Assembly: GCA_905214825.1 (NCBI GenBank)
Contig: CAJMNV010000012.1
Location: forward strand, 1-21,906
Direction of reading: 5' to 3'
DNA from: an uncultured bacterium
GTDB lineage: Bacteria; Bacillota; Clostridia; Lachnospirales; Anaerotignaceae
DNA length: 21,906 bases
The notes beneath the pieces are model-generated. The model did not search any database and was not told the origin of the DNA. It saw nothing but the letters and a program-made list of their open reading frames with translations. Within the stretch, counting starts at the first letter, position 1, and each line of letters starts with the position of its first letter. Position numbers and translations under genes: made by a program. Positions 1 through 8,414 of this stretch are shown here, piece after piece.

Positions 1-623
1 AAGCCGGCATCTTCCAATTTTTTTGTAATGGTTTCCAAACGTTCAAAATCCAATTTTGCTTCACCTTTAAATTTGTAAGCACCATGGCTTGTACCAATGG
101 CAATCGCCAAAGAGTCTACACCTGTGCGAGAAACAAAGTCCACAGCTTGGTCTGGGTCTGTGTAAGTTGCGTGTGCCGCATCTACTTTTACTTCATCTTC
201 CACACCTGCAAGTTTCCCCAACTCTGCTTCAACCACAACGCCTCTTGCATGTGCATATTCCACAACTTCTTTTGTTTTTGCAACATTTTCTTCATAATCA
301 TAATGAGAACCATCAAACATCACAGAAGTAAAACCATAATCAATACATTCTTTACAAATTTCAAAATCTGCACCATGGTCTAAATGCAATGCAATATCAA
401 TGCCTGTTTCTGCCACAGCCGCATCAACCATCGCTTTCAAATATTTTGGGTGTGCATATTTCAATGCACTTTTGGAAACCTGTAAAATCACAGCAGAATT
501 TTGTGCTTTTGCTGCTTCTACAACGCCTTGTACAATTTCCATGTTATTGATGTTAAACGCACCGATGGCATACCCACCATTGAATGCTTTTTCAAACATC
601 TTTTTTGTTGTTACCAATGCCAT
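1..623 (-). CDS. fba: Class II fructose-1,6-bisphosphate aldolase, 3' part cut off by window edge
   Basis: A continuous minus-strand reading frame starts with ATG at 621-623 and is still open at base 1, giving 207 residues of a protein that is usually about 300. It cleaves fructose-1,6-bisphosphate to dihydroxyacetone phosphate and glyceraldehyde-3-phosphate in cytoplasmic glycolysis, and runs in reverse in gluconeogenesis. The N-terminus (MALVTTKKMFEKAF, then GYAIGAFNINNME) is typical of the family. The metal-site motif HLDHG lies at residues 80-84, with Asp82 and His83 as the expected catalytic acid and zinc ligand. GTSHG near residue 180 holds the next metal-ligand histidine. An AGAGGTG ribosome binding site lies about 7 bases before the ATG. 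It has its own promoter and is separated from hisS by 105 bases, so it is probably a separate unit, although I see no terminator after hisS. Identity is secure; only the C-terminal third is missing. Confidence 0.97.
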   Translation of the reverse strand, partial: MALVTTKKMFEKAFNGGYAIGAFNINNMEIVQGVVEAAKAQNSAVILQVSKSALKYAHPKYLKAMVDAAVAETGIDIALHLDHGADFEICKECIDYGFTSVMFDGSHYDYEENVAKTKEVVEYAHARGVVVEAELGKLAGVEDEVKVDAAHATYTDPDQAVDFVSRTGVDSLAIAIGTSHGAYKFKGEAKLDFERLETITKKLEDAG

Positions 624-653
624 TTTTCAAACACCTCTTTCTCTTTGTTGGCA

Positions 654-669
654 GTATGATATATCATAC
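654..669. promoter_or_regulatory. 16-bp perfect palindrome, possible operator for fba
   Basis: GTATGATATATCATAC is its own exact reverse complement. It begins about 10 bases downstream of the -10 box, so it covers roughly +3 to +18 of the predicted aldolase transcript. That is a usual place for a repressor operator. It has no spacer and no T run, so it does not look like a terminator. No regulator is identified. Confidence 0.4.
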
Positions 670-678
670 CACAAACAC

Positions 679-708
679 ATTATAATACCTTTTTCCCATT
701 TCTGGCAA
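679..708 (-). promoter_or_regulatory. Sigma-A promoter of the aldolase gene
   Basis: On the minus strand the -35 is TTGCCA (703-708), the spacer is 18 bases and the -10 is a perfect TATAAT (679-684). The predicted transcript start near 672 gives a leader of about 50 bases before the aldolase ATG. The leader contains the palindrome at 654-669. Confidence 0.75.
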
Positions 709-728
709 GTTTTTTTGCATAAAACGTA

Positions 729-1973
729 TCATCTCTTTTTTTGCATAATATTCACCAAATCAGAAAGTGCCACTGTTTCTGACTCACCTGTTTCCATATC
801 TTTCAATGCAATGCTGTTTTGTTCCAATTCGCTATCTCCAATAACAACGGTATATTTTGCACCAATTTTATTTGCATATTTCATCTGTGCTTTGACGCTT
901 CTTTCCACAGTGTCACAATCTGCGGATATACCATTTTTACGCAATGCAAATGCAAGCCCTTGTGCTTTCAAGAAACCTTTTTCCCCCATTGCACCAATGT
1001 AAATATCTCTTTTGGTTTCTTGTTGCAATGCACCATTTTGTTTTTCCAGTATCATCAGCAAACGTTCCATACCCAAGCCAAACCCAACTGCACCAGTAGG
1101 TTTTCCGCCACATTCTTCTACCAGTTTATCATATCTGCCACCGCCGCACACTGTCAAACCATCAGAAACAAATTCAAATACTGTTCTGGTATAATAATCC
1201 AAACCACGCACAATTTTTGCATCAATGACAAAATCAATGCCCATTTCTGTCAAAATATTTTGTACTTTTTGGAAATGCCCAGTACATTCTTCGTCCAAAC
1301 AATCCAACACAGAAGGGGCATCAGCAATGATTGCTTGACAGCTTTTTTCTTTGCAATCCAGCACACGCAAAGGATTTTTTTCAAAACGTTCTTTGCAAGT
1401 TGGGCAAAGTTTATCCAAATTCTCACCAATAAAATCTTTCAATGTTTTGTTATATCTGCTACGACATTCTGGACATCCCAAACTGTTCAAACGTAATTCC
1501 ACACCTTGTATCCCCAATTCCTTTAACAATGTTGCTGCCACAGAAATTGCTTCTGCATCTTGTGCTGCACTATAAGACCCCAACATTTCCACACCAAATT
1601 GGTGAAACTGTCTTTGTCTGCCTGCCTGTGTATTTTCGCAACGGAATGTCGGTGAAATATAATACAATTTTGTTGGTTGTGCTTGGTTGTGCATACCATG
1701 TTCAATGTATGCACGTACTGCCCCTGCGGTACCTTCTGGACGCAGTGTCAAACTTCTGTTGCCATCATCGGTAAATGTGTACATTTCTTTTTGTACAATA
1801 TCTGTTGTTTCACCCACACCTCTGACAAACAATTCTGTAAATTCAAAAATGGGTGTTCTAATTTCACCAATACCAAATGTTTCACAAATTTTTCTAATTT
1901 TTTGTTCAATATCCTGCCATGCTTTCACTTCTGCATCATATAAATCTTTTGTGCCTTTCACAAGCTGTATCAT
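729..1973 (-). CDS. hisS: Histidyl-tRNA synthetase
   Basis: This is a class II aminoacyl-tRNA synthetase of 414 residues, a normal length, that charges tRNA-His in the cytoplasm. The N-terminus has the family motif KGTKDLYD (residues 6-13). Motif 2 lies around 103-128 (YYISPTFRCE, then QFHQFGVE). The histidine-specific motif RGLDYYTRTVFEF is at 256-268, and GGGRYDKL with GFGLGMERLL (motif 3) runs from 277 to 306. The insertion has cysteines at 167, 170, 190, 193, 207 and 212 that could bind metal. The C-terminus (from about 325) is the anticodon-binding domain. Its ATG overlaps the hemZ stop codon (ATGA), so translation is probably coupled. It is the last gene of the rel-dtd-hemZ-hisS operon. 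No T-box leader is visible, as expected for an internal gene. Confidence 0.98.
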   Translation of the reverse strand: MIQLVKGTKDLYDAEVKAWQDIEQKIRKICETFGIGEIRTPIFEFTELFVRGVGETTDIVQKEMYTFTDDGNRSLTLRPEGTAGAVRAYIEHGMHNQAQPTKLYYISPTFRCENTQAGRQRQFHQFGVEMLGSYSAAQDAEAISVAATLLKELGIQGVELRLNSLGCPECRSRYNKTLKDFIGENLDKLCPTCKERFEKNPLRVLDCKEKSCQAIIADAPSVLDCLDEECTGHFQKVQNILTEMGIDFVIDAKIVRGLDYYTRTVFEFVSDGLTVCGGGRYDKLVEECGGKPTGAVGFGLGMERLLMILEKQNGALQQETKRDIYIGAMGEKGFLKAQGLAFALRKNGISADCDTVERSVKAQMKYANKIGAKYTVVIGDSELEQNSIALKDMETGESETVALSDLVNIMQKKR

Positions 1974-3421
1974 ATATTGCCTCCTTTGGGCAGTCCTTGT
2001 CGTTTTCGTTCTATCATTTCGTCAATTCTGCCAATATAATCTTCAATACTTTTGACATTGAATACACGTTCAATGCGGTTTGTTTTTGGGTCAACGGTTT
2101 TTGTACTTGCCCCTGCCCCTGCTGCCAATATGGTTTGTTTTTCTTCCATAATCTGAATGTTGTAAACACCTTCTTTTCCAGGCTTGCAATACCCAACATT
2201 TTCAAAATTCCCCACCATATTTTTCTGTCGATACATATAATAAGGCTCTAACCCCATTTTTTTCGCATATTCTGCTGTAATATGCAACATTTCCTCCAAC
2301 ATTTCTGCCGTTGACAGTGTATGCATATCAAATTCTTGTTTGAGTCTTGATGCACGTTTTACTGCCAATGTATGCACAGTCACATTATCTGGTTTTAATT
2401 TTTGAATAAGCTGCATGGTATGTTTCACATCTTTTGGTGTTTCTTCTGGTAATCCCAATATCAAATCCATATTGATATTCTCATGTCCCACAGCCCTTGC
2501 TTCTTCATACACACGTATGATGTCTGCAACATCATGTTTTCTACCAATGCGTTTTAATGTTTCATCATTCATCGTTTGCGGATTGATGGAAATGCGATTG
2601 ACACCATATACTTTCATCAATCGTAATTTTTCTTTTGTAATAGTATCTGGACGACCTGCTTCCACAGTATACTCCATACTTTCATCTGGTGCAAATAAAT
2701 CTTTTATTTTTTGCAACAAACGTTCTAATTGTGTTTCGTCTAATGATGTAGGTGTGCCACCACCAATATAAATATTTTTCAATGTGAACGCTTTTGCATA
2801 TTCTGCCAAATACTCCAATTCCAAAAACATGGCATCTAAATATGCGTCCACTTGTTTTTGGTACTGTGCCAATGGATATGCGGTAAAAGAACAATACAAA
2901 CATCTTGTTGGGCAAAATGGTATCCCAACATATAAACTAATATCATCTTGTTTATTTTCTGCCAAAAGCCGTCTTTCTGCTTTTGCCACTGTGATTGTCA
3001 ACTGTGCTTTTTGTTCAGAAACCAAATACTGCTTTGTCAAATACGTCATACAGTCATCTTCTGTTTTACCTTCTTCCAAAAGCATATTCACAATTTTTGC
3101 AGGTCGCACACCTGTCAAAAGTCCCCAACGTGGCACAATGCCCGTTTCACAAGAAAGCAATGCAAATATGCTCAATTTTACCAATCGTTTCTGTTCTTTT
3201 TCAGATAATGGCTCTGTATAAGGCATTTCCCATTTTGCGATTTGTCGTCCATTTTGATAAATCATTGCTGTTGCTTTTTGGTTTTGGAGTGCACTCAAAA
3301 CGGTAATGCCTTCTTGTACCGTTTGCTCTGCTTTTTGATAGTGCAAATTTGGATAAAATACCTGTATCATGGTTTGCACATCATTTTGTAACGTATGTCC
3401 TTGTAATATATATGTTATCAT
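1970..3421 (-). CDS. hemZ: HemZ-type radical SAM enzyme (coproporphyrinogen dehydrogenase family)
   Basis: A 483-residue protein of the HemN/HemZ radical SAM family. The 4Fe-4S cluster and SAM site is the CxxxCxxC at Cys170, Cys174 and Cys177 in GIPFCPTRCLYCSF. YIGGGTPTSL and later glycine-rich strands of the SAM barrel follow. The roughly 165 residues before the cluster motif are the N-terminal extension typical of HemZ and absent from HemN. HemN-like enzymes oxidise coproporphyrinogen III without oxygen in haem synthesis. HemZ itself is less well characterised, and no other haem-pathway gene is in this window, so its true substrate here is open. It starts 11 bases after dtd with an AAGGA ribosome binding site and overlaps hisS by 4 bases. 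Confidence 0.93.
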   Translation of the reverse strand: MITYILQGHTLQNDVQTMIQVFYPNLHYQKAEQTVQEGITVLSALQNQKATAMIYQNGRQIAKWEMPYTEPLSEKEQKRLVKLSIFALLSCETGIVPRWGLLTGVRPAKIVNMLLEEGKTEDDCMTYLTKQYLVSEQKAQLTITVAKAERRLLAENKQDDISLYVGIPFCPTRCLYCSFTAYPLAQYQKQVDAYLDAMFLELEYLAEYAKAFTLKNIYIGGGTPTSLDETQLERLLQKIKDLFAPDESMEYTVEAGRPDTITKEKLRLMKVYGVNRISINPQTMNDETLKRIGRKHDVADIIRVYEEARAVGHENINMDLILGLPEETPKDVKHTMQLIQKLKPDNVTVHTLAVKRASRLKQEFDMHTLSTAEMLEEMLHITAEYAKKMGLEPYYMYRQKNMVGNFENVGYCKPGKEGVYNIQIMEEKQTILAAGAGASTKTVDPKTNRIERVFNVKSIEDYIGRIDEMIERKRQGLPKGGNI

Positions 3422-3432
3422 ATCAAAAATCC

Positions 3433-3885
3433 TTAAAATAATTTTTCGCTGTCCAACAAAATGGTCACAGGGCCGTCATTAACCAATGACACTTTCATAT
3501 CTGCTTGAAATTGTCCTGTTGCGACTTTTTTGATGTTCATGGTTTTGGCTTTTTCGCAAAGTTGTGCAAACAACCCAGCTGCCACATCGGGAGCAGCACC
3601 TGCGGAATATCCAGGGCGTCTGCCCTTTCTTGCATCACCATACAATGTGAAATTGGGTACAATCAACAATTCCCCACCAACATCTTGCAATGACAAATTC
3701 ATTTTACCATTTTCATCTTCAAAAATACGCAAATTCACGACTTTATCCAACATATACTCCATTGTTTTTTCATTGTCACTATCCAACATACCAAAAAGCA
3801 CCATAATGCCTTTTTCGATTTGTCCAATCACTTCTCCGTTTACAGTCACACTTGCTTTTGTTACCCTTTGCAATACTGCTCTCAT
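3433..3885 (-). CDS. dtd: D-aminoacyl-tRNA deacylase
   Basis: A 150-residue protein that matches Dtd over its full length. Dtd hydrolyses D-amino acids (and glycine) wrongly attached to tRNA, acting as a homodimer in the cytoplasm. The start MRAVLQRVTKASV and the glycine/cis-proline motif NDGPVT (residues 136-141) are conserved. The second motif, usually SQFTL, reads PNFTL here at 77-81; the Thr is kept and it is followed by the typical RKGRRPGY. An AAGGAG ribosome binding site precedes the ATG. It lies 15 bases after rel and 11 before hemZ, inside the operon. Confidence 0.97.
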   Translation of the reverse strand: MRAVLQRVTKASVTVNGEVIGQIEKGIMVLFGMLDSDNEKTMEYMLDKVVNLRIFEDENGKMNLSLQDVGGELLIVPNFTLYGDARKGRRPGYSAGAAPDVAAGLFAQLCEKAKTMNIKKVATGQFQADMKVSLVNDGPVTILLDSEKLF

Positions 3886-3900
3886 ACTGTTCTCCTTTCT

Positions 3901-6123
3901 TTATCCGCTGACACGTTCAATCGCCATAATGCCTTTGATACTTTTCAATCGTTTATTGACACGTTCCAACTGGTCTTTTGTTCTGATTTCCATTGTAATA
4001 TTAAATATTGCTGTCATATCTTTTGTTGTGCGAATATTAAATCCTTTAATTGCAATATCTTCATCTGCCAAATGTCTACTAATTTCCAACAACAAGCCAT
4101 TTCTATCATTGGCAATGACACGAATTTCTGCCAAATAAGATACTTGTACTTCTCCATGTGTATATTGTGTATCCCATTCTGCATCAATCAGCCTTGCCCG
4201 TTCTTCGTTGCTCAAATTCATAATATTGATACAATCGGTACGATGAATGGTAACACCACGTCCACGTGTAACGAATCCTACAATTTCATCACCAGGGACA
4301 GGGCTGCAACATTTTGAAAAACGCACAGCCACATCTCCAATACCCTCTACCACAATACCGCTTTTGCTTTTATGTTTGAGTGGTTTTTCACTCACTGTTT
4401 TTTCAAAATCATACAAAAGGTCTTCTGCGGTTTGATTTTTGCGTTGTTCTTTCAAATATTCTTCTTTTAAGCGATTGACAACCTGCCCTTCTTTTAAGCC
4501 ACCATATCCAACCGCTGCCAACACCGCATTCCATTCTTTGAAATCATATTTGTTCAATACCAATTTTTCCCATTCAGGGCGTAACAAATCCGAAGGTTGA
4601 AACCCTTTCTTTTTGATATCATTGATGAGCATTTCTTTCCCACGGATAATATTTTCTTCTTTTTCTTCTTTTTTGAACCATTGTTTGATTTTGGTACGTG
4701 CTTGGGAGCTTTTTACCAAATTCAGCCAATCACGGCTAGGGCCTTTGGAATTTTGGGAAGTCATAATTTCAATAATATCCCCATTTTGCACTTTATAATC
4801 AATGGTTGCCATTTTGTTATTAACCCTTGCCCCAACCATTTTGTTGCCCACTGCGGAATGTATCATGTAAGCAAAGTCAATGGGTGTAGAGCCTTTAGGA
4901 AGTTGTATGACTTCCCCTTGTGGTGTAAAGGCATATACTTGGTCTGTAAATATATTCAAATCCAATTTGATGGTATCCAGATATTCTTTGTTATCCGACA
5001 TATCTTTTTGCCATTCCAATATCTGACGCAACCAAGCCAATTTTGCTTCTTCTTTGCGTCCGCTTTTTTCGCCAGATTTACCTTCTTTATATTTCCAGTG
5101 TGCCGCAATACCATATTCACTGGTACGATGCATTTCCCAAGTACGAATTTGTATTTCAAACGGCTCACCAGACGGCCCAATCAACGTGTTGTGCAAAGAT
5201 TGATACATATTGGGTTTTGGCATGGCAATATAATCTTTAAAACGCCCCGGCATAGGTTTATACATCGTATGCACAATACCCAACACTGCATAACAATCTT
5301 TTATGTTATCCACAATGGCTCTGACTGCAAACAAATCATAAATCTGGTCAATGGTTTTGTTTTGGTTGAGCATTTTTTTGTATATACTGAAAAAATGTTT
5401 GCTTCTGCCTTCAATTTTCCCTTTAATCCCTGCTTCTTCCATTTTTTGCCGTACTTCTTGCACAATATCTGCAACAAAACTTTCTCGCTCCACACGTTTT
5501 TTTTCTATTTTTGCTGCCAAATCAAAATACGCTTCTGGATTCAAATACTTAAAGCATAAATCTTCCATTTCTGTTCTGATTTTGGAAATACCCAAACGAT
5601 GGGCAAGCGGTGCATAAATATCCAATGTTTCTTGTGCTTTTTCTCTTTGTTTTTCTGGTGTCATATAATTCAGTGTACGCATATTATGCAAACGGTCAGC
5701 GAGCTTAATCAATATCACACGAATATCTTTTGCCATTGCCAAAAACATTTTTCGATAATTTTCTGCTTGTATTTCTTCTTTTGTAGAATAAGACAGTTTC
5801 CCCAATTTGGTCACACCATCTACCAATATCGCAATTTCCTCGCTAAACAAACGTGATACATCTTCATATGTGTATTCTGTATCTTCTATGGTATCATGTA
5901 ATATACCAGAAACAATAGACTCCATATCCAATTCCAACTCTGCCAGTATATAAGCAACTTTCAGAGGATGAATGATATATGGCTCACCAGATTTCCTTTT
6001 TTGTTCTTTGTGTGCATCTTTCGCCAAACGATATGCTTTTTCCAACATGGCATAATCATGTGTTGGATGATATGTTTCAATCCGTTCCACAAGTTCTTGA
6101 TATAATTGGTCTTCGATTGCCAT
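3901..6123 (-). CDS. rel: Bifunctional (p)ppGpp synthetase/hydrolase, RelA/SpoT family
   Basis: A 740-residue long RSH protein that makes and degrades (p)ppGpp in the stringent response. The N-terminal HD hydrolase domain keeps HDTIEDT with His76-Asp77. The synthetase domain has RSKHFFSIYKKM at 240-251, the RFKD loop at 294-297 (the RxKD form seen in bifunctional Rel, not the ExDD form of synthetase-only RelA), YQSLH near 307 and EIQIRTWEMH near 323-332. A TGS domain follows at about 400-465, and an ACT domain ends the protein. I chose the ATG at 6121-6123 because GAGAGGTG lies 7 bases before it; a longer frame to 6171 has no such site. It is the first gene of the operon and has its own promoter. 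Confidence 0.98.
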   Translation of the reverse strand: MAIEDQLYQELVERIETYHPTHDYAMLEKAYRLAKDAHKEQKRKSGEPYIIHPLKVAYILAELELDMESIVSGILHDTIEDTEYTYEDVSRLFSEEIAILVDGVTKLGKLSYSTKEEIQAENYRKMFLAMAKDIRVILIKLADRLHNMRTLNYMTPEKQREKAQETLDIYAPLAHRLGISKIRTEMEDLCFKYLNPEAYFDLAAKIEKKRVERESFVADIVQEVRQKMEEAGIKGKIEGRSKHFFSIYKKMLNQNKTIDQIYDLFAVRAIVDNIKDCYAVLGIVHTMYKPMPGRFKDYIAMPKPNMYQSLHNTLIGPSGEPFEIQIRTWEMHRTSEYGIAAHWKYKEGKSGEKSGRKEEAKLAWLRQILEWQKDMSDNKEYLDTIKLDLNIFTDQVYAFTPQGEVIQLPKGSTPIDFAYMIHSAVGNKMVGARVNNKMATIDYKVQNGDIIEIMTSQNSKGPSRDWLNLVKSSQARTKIKQWFKKEEKEENIIRGKEMLINDIKKKGFQPSDLLRPEWEKLVLNKYDFKEWNAVLAAVGYGGLKEGQVVNRLKEEYLKEQRKNQTAEDLLYDFEKTVSEKPLKHKSKSGIVVEGIGDVAVRFSKCCSPVPGDEIVGFVTRGRGVTIHRTDCINIMNLSNEERARLIDAEWDTQYTHGEVQVSYLAEIRVIANDRNGLLLEISRHLADEDIAIKGFNIRTTKDMTAIFNITMEIRTKDQLERVNKRLKSIKGIMAIERVSG

Positions 6124-6201
6124 ATTCGTCACCTCTCTTTCTTGATTTTGCATATAAAATATATTCCTCATTTCTTTACATTTTCAAAAATATTAGAAAA
6201 T

Positions 6202-6230
6202 ATTATACCAATTTTTTCGCTTTTTTTCAA
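6202..6230 (-). promoter_or_regulatory. Sigma-A promoter of the rel-dtd-hemZ-hisS operon
   Basis: On the minus strand the -35 is TTGAAA (6225-6230), the spacer is 17 bases and the -10 is TATAAT (6202-6207). The -35 overlaps the TGA stop of the upstream decarboxylase-family gene. The predicted start near 6195 gives a leader of about 70 bases before the rel ATG. Confidence 0.8.
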
Positions 6231-7645
6231 TGTTTTTTCCGTTGTGTATCCAAAACCCTGATATAACCGTTTGTACCATAAGCACATTCTATTTGTAATT
6301 GTTGTTTTTGAAGTTGTGCAAATTTTTCAACCAAATTTTGTGAAATCCATTCTCCTGCAACCACAAAAGGCACACCAGGTGGATACACCCAAACATAATC
6401 CGCACAAACATATCCTGCACTTTCTAGCAATGGTACTTCTTTTTGTTGTTTTTGTAACGCTTCTTCCACAGAACAGTATATTTCTGGCAGTTGCAAAGAA
6501 ATGATTGGTGTTTGTGTTTGTTGTGATGGTGTTGCTTGTTTGTCCAGTGCAAACAATGCATTTTTTAACAGATCAAAACCATATGTGGTATCACAAATAC
6601 TTGTGATGGCCAATGCATAAAAGGGTTGTGCCATTTCCATTTCCAAATGATATTTTTGTCGTAATTGATTGGCAAGTGCCACACCAGACCAAGTACTTTT
6701 TTTTGTGTGTAATATCAATTTACTTTTATCAAAATCAAACACATCATTTTGTGGTTGATAAACTTGCAGTATTTGCAACGCTTCTATTTCTTTATAAAAC
6801 AGTTCCAATCGTTTTGCATATGCTGAAAACAACATTGCTTTTTGTGTTTGCAATATGTTCATACAATGGTCGATTGCTGCTAACAACACATATGAGGGAC
6901 TGCTTGTTTGAAACACAGAAAGTTGTCGTTTGACTTCTGCCACAGAAACATTTTCGGAACAAATGTGTAATATGGCGGTTTGTGTAGGGCAAGGCAATGT
7001 TTTGTGTAAACTTTGTACCACAATATCCGCCCCCAAATGCACAGCCGTATCTGGAAATTCTGTCGAAAATCCAAAATGTGTCCCATGTGCCTCATCAACC
7101 AAAAGCAAAGCCCCTTTTTTGTGTACCACATCAGCAATCCCCGCAATATCGCTCACAACCCCCTCATATGTCGGGCTTGTGATGATAACCAATTTGCAAT
7201 TTTGCATATTTTCCAATGCTTCTGCCACTTGTGCAGGTGTAATGCTACCATGTATCTGCCAATCCTCCAAAACAGGTGCTACCAAATATTTTGGAGAAAG
7301 CCCGCACAATTCCACACCATGATACACCGCACGATGACAATTTCTTACCATCAATACGCCATCACCTCTTTTTGTCATACTGCGAATTGCTGCCAACAAA
7401 CCACCACTACTACCATTGATTAAAAAAAATGACGCTTTGCTTTTCCATAGTATTGCCGCTTTTTCCATACATTTTTTCAAAATACCTTGTGCATGATGTA
7501 AATTATCAAAACCATCAATTTCTGTAATATCCATATCATATGGAAACACATCACCAATCAAATCTACATTGCGTTTATGCCCTGGCATATGAAAGGGATA
7601 ACGACCATTTCGTGCATAATTCATCAATTTTTGTTGTAAATCCAT
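6227..7645 (-). CDS. PLP-dependent Orn/Lys/Arg decarboxylase-family protein (YaaO-like)
   Basis: A 472-residue member of the fold-type I basic amino acid decarboxylase family, close in size to B. subtilis YaaO. These enzymes decarboxylate ornithine, lysine or arginine on the way to polyamines; the substrate here cannot be read from sequence. FHMPGHKRN (residues 18-26) is the family signature. FLINGSSGG (74-82) binds PLP phosphate, VDEAHGTHF (183-191) contains the PLP-contacting Asp184, and SLHKTLPCPTQTA has the Schiff-base Lys215. A C-terminal domain with YPPGVPF follows. The ATG at 7645 lies 6 bases after AAGGAG; a second ATG at 7648 is only 3 bases away and a longer TTG frame to 7687 lacks a good site. 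No clear promoter is seen in the 63 bases before it, so it may be read together with the upstream accessory genes. Confidence 0.92.
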   Translation of the reverse strand: MDLQQKLMNYARNGRYPFHMPGHKRNVDLIGDVFPYDMDITEIDGFDNLHHAQGILKKCMEKAAILWKSKASFFLINGSSGGLLAAIRSMTKRGDGVLMVRNCHRAVYHGVELCGLSPKYLVAPVLEDWQIHGSITPAQVAEALENMQNCKLVIITSPTYEGVVSDIAGIADVVHKKGALLLVDEAHGTHFGFSTEFPDTAVHLGADIVVQSLHKTLPCPTQTAILHICSENVSVAEVKRQLSVFQTSSPSYVLLAAIDHCMNILQTQKAMLFSAYAKRLELFYKEIEALQILQVYQPQNDVFDFDKSKLILHTKKSTWSGVALANQLRQKYHLEMEMAQPFYALAITSICDTTYGFDLLKNALFALDKQATPSQQTQTPIISLQLPEIYCSVEEALQKQQKEVPLLESAGYVCADYVWVYPPGVPFVVAGEWISQNLVEKFAQLQKQQLQIECAYGTNGYIRVLDTQRKKH

Positions 7646-7708
7646 CATTTTCTCCTTTTCTTTTGTAAAAAATATCCCCAAAGCCAAAGCTTTAGAGACA
7701 TTTTGTAT

Positions 7709-8167
7709 TTATTCTATTGCCATATCATCGTTTTCTAAATTGTCCCATTCGGATTTCATCGTTTCCATAAAATCCAAGTAGTCATCTTCCAAATCGTCCA
7801 AAAACGACAAAACATCAGCAAATATAGGGGCATCAATTTCTGTTTCAAAATCATGATCCCAAGTGGTAAATGAAAATCCTTCTGCATTTGGTTCTTTTCT
7901 GCATACCCAAAATACACCGTAGGGATCTTGTCCAAATACCAACCAATCCGGAAAAAACGGGGCTATTTTTGAATTTTCCTGTATTTGTGCAATGGTATAG
8001 ACATAACCAAAGGGTAAATCTATCCCCTCACCCAAAGCATACAGCTCTTGCAATGCATGTGGCAATGTTTGTATGTCTTCCGATTTTGCGGGTGTCATAT
8101 CTTTTTCTACCAGTTCTTCCAAAAATGATTGCAAATCCACAAAAGATACTTGTCCTTCTATATCCAT
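7709..8167 (-). CDS. SMI1/KNR4 (SUKH) family-like protein
   Basis: An acidic 152-residue protein resembling the SUKH/SMI1 fold. The pattern includes LQELYALGEGIDLPFGYV at about 53-70, then FFPDWLVFGQDPYGVFWVC (roughly 85-103), then FTTWDHDFETE and a helical acidic tail. SUKH domains are known as immunity proteins that bind and block toxin nucleases in polymorphic toxin systems, but some have other roles. I started it at the ATG at 8165-8167 because AAGGAG lies 6 bases before it; two earlier in-frame starts lack a site. It follows the TPR protein and a decayed ORF on the same strand. The family call is by pattern only, without a profile search. Confidence 0.72.
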   Translation of the reverse strand: MDIEGQVSFVDLQSFLEELVEKDMTPAKSEDIQTLPHALQELYALGEGIDLPFGYVYTIAQIQENSKIAPFFPDWLVFGQDPYGVFWVCRKEPNAEGFSFTTWDHDFETEIDAPIFADVLSFLDDLEDDYLDFMETMKSEWDNLENDDMAIE

Positions 8168-8202
8168 AAAGTGCTCCTTTTCCATTTCATAACATTGTAA
8201 TA

Positions 8203-8401
8203 TCAACCTATGCCACAATCTCCAAACATCAACGCAAATGCACTATCTTTCATTGGAATAATCACTGCCATTGGTCTATTGTGGTGTTCGCCAAAACGTG
8301 TTTGTCCCAACTATTCTTGTATTTGTTTATATTTGTTTACCAATTTTGCAATTTATGGCATTTTTTCGATATTGTTGCATCATATCTTTCCATACTTGCA
8401 T
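8203..8401 (-). pseudogene. Decayed short ORF between the TPR and SUKH-like genes
   Basis: An ATG at 8399-8401 has a GAGGAG ribosome binding site (8411-8416) and begins a coding-like peptide MQVWKDMMQQYRKNAINCKI that stops at TAA after 24 residues. A shift of one base brings in a second frame that reads KQIQE, an in-frame TAG, and then LGQTRFGEHHNRPMAVIIP and on to MFGDCGIG before TGA at 8203-8205. The composition of the second part is protein-like, so this looks like a gene with one frameshift and one nonsense mutation. The ending GDCGIG is reminiscent of the C-terminus of DUF1963 proteins, but the match is too short to rely on. It could also be non-coding. Confidence 0.45.
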
Positions 8402-8414
8402 AAAACAATGCTCC

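Noticed and set aside
624..728. Terminator after hisS
   Set aside because: I looked for a hairpin followed by a T run and found none; the stretch holds the fba promoter and leader instead.
400..1002. Long open frame on the plus strand opposite fba and hisS
   Set aside because: It lies antisense to two clear genes and has no family resemblance or ribosome binding site.
4597..5559. 320-codon plus-strand frame opposite rel
   Set aside because: It is phenylalanine-rich, as expected from the complement of an AT-rich lysine/glutamate-rich gene, and rel is certain.
7667..7708. Possible terminator between the SUKH-like gene and the decarboxylase gene
   Set aside because: Only a 5-bp stem (AAAGC/GCTTT) is present, separated from the T run by several bases, so it is too weak to call.
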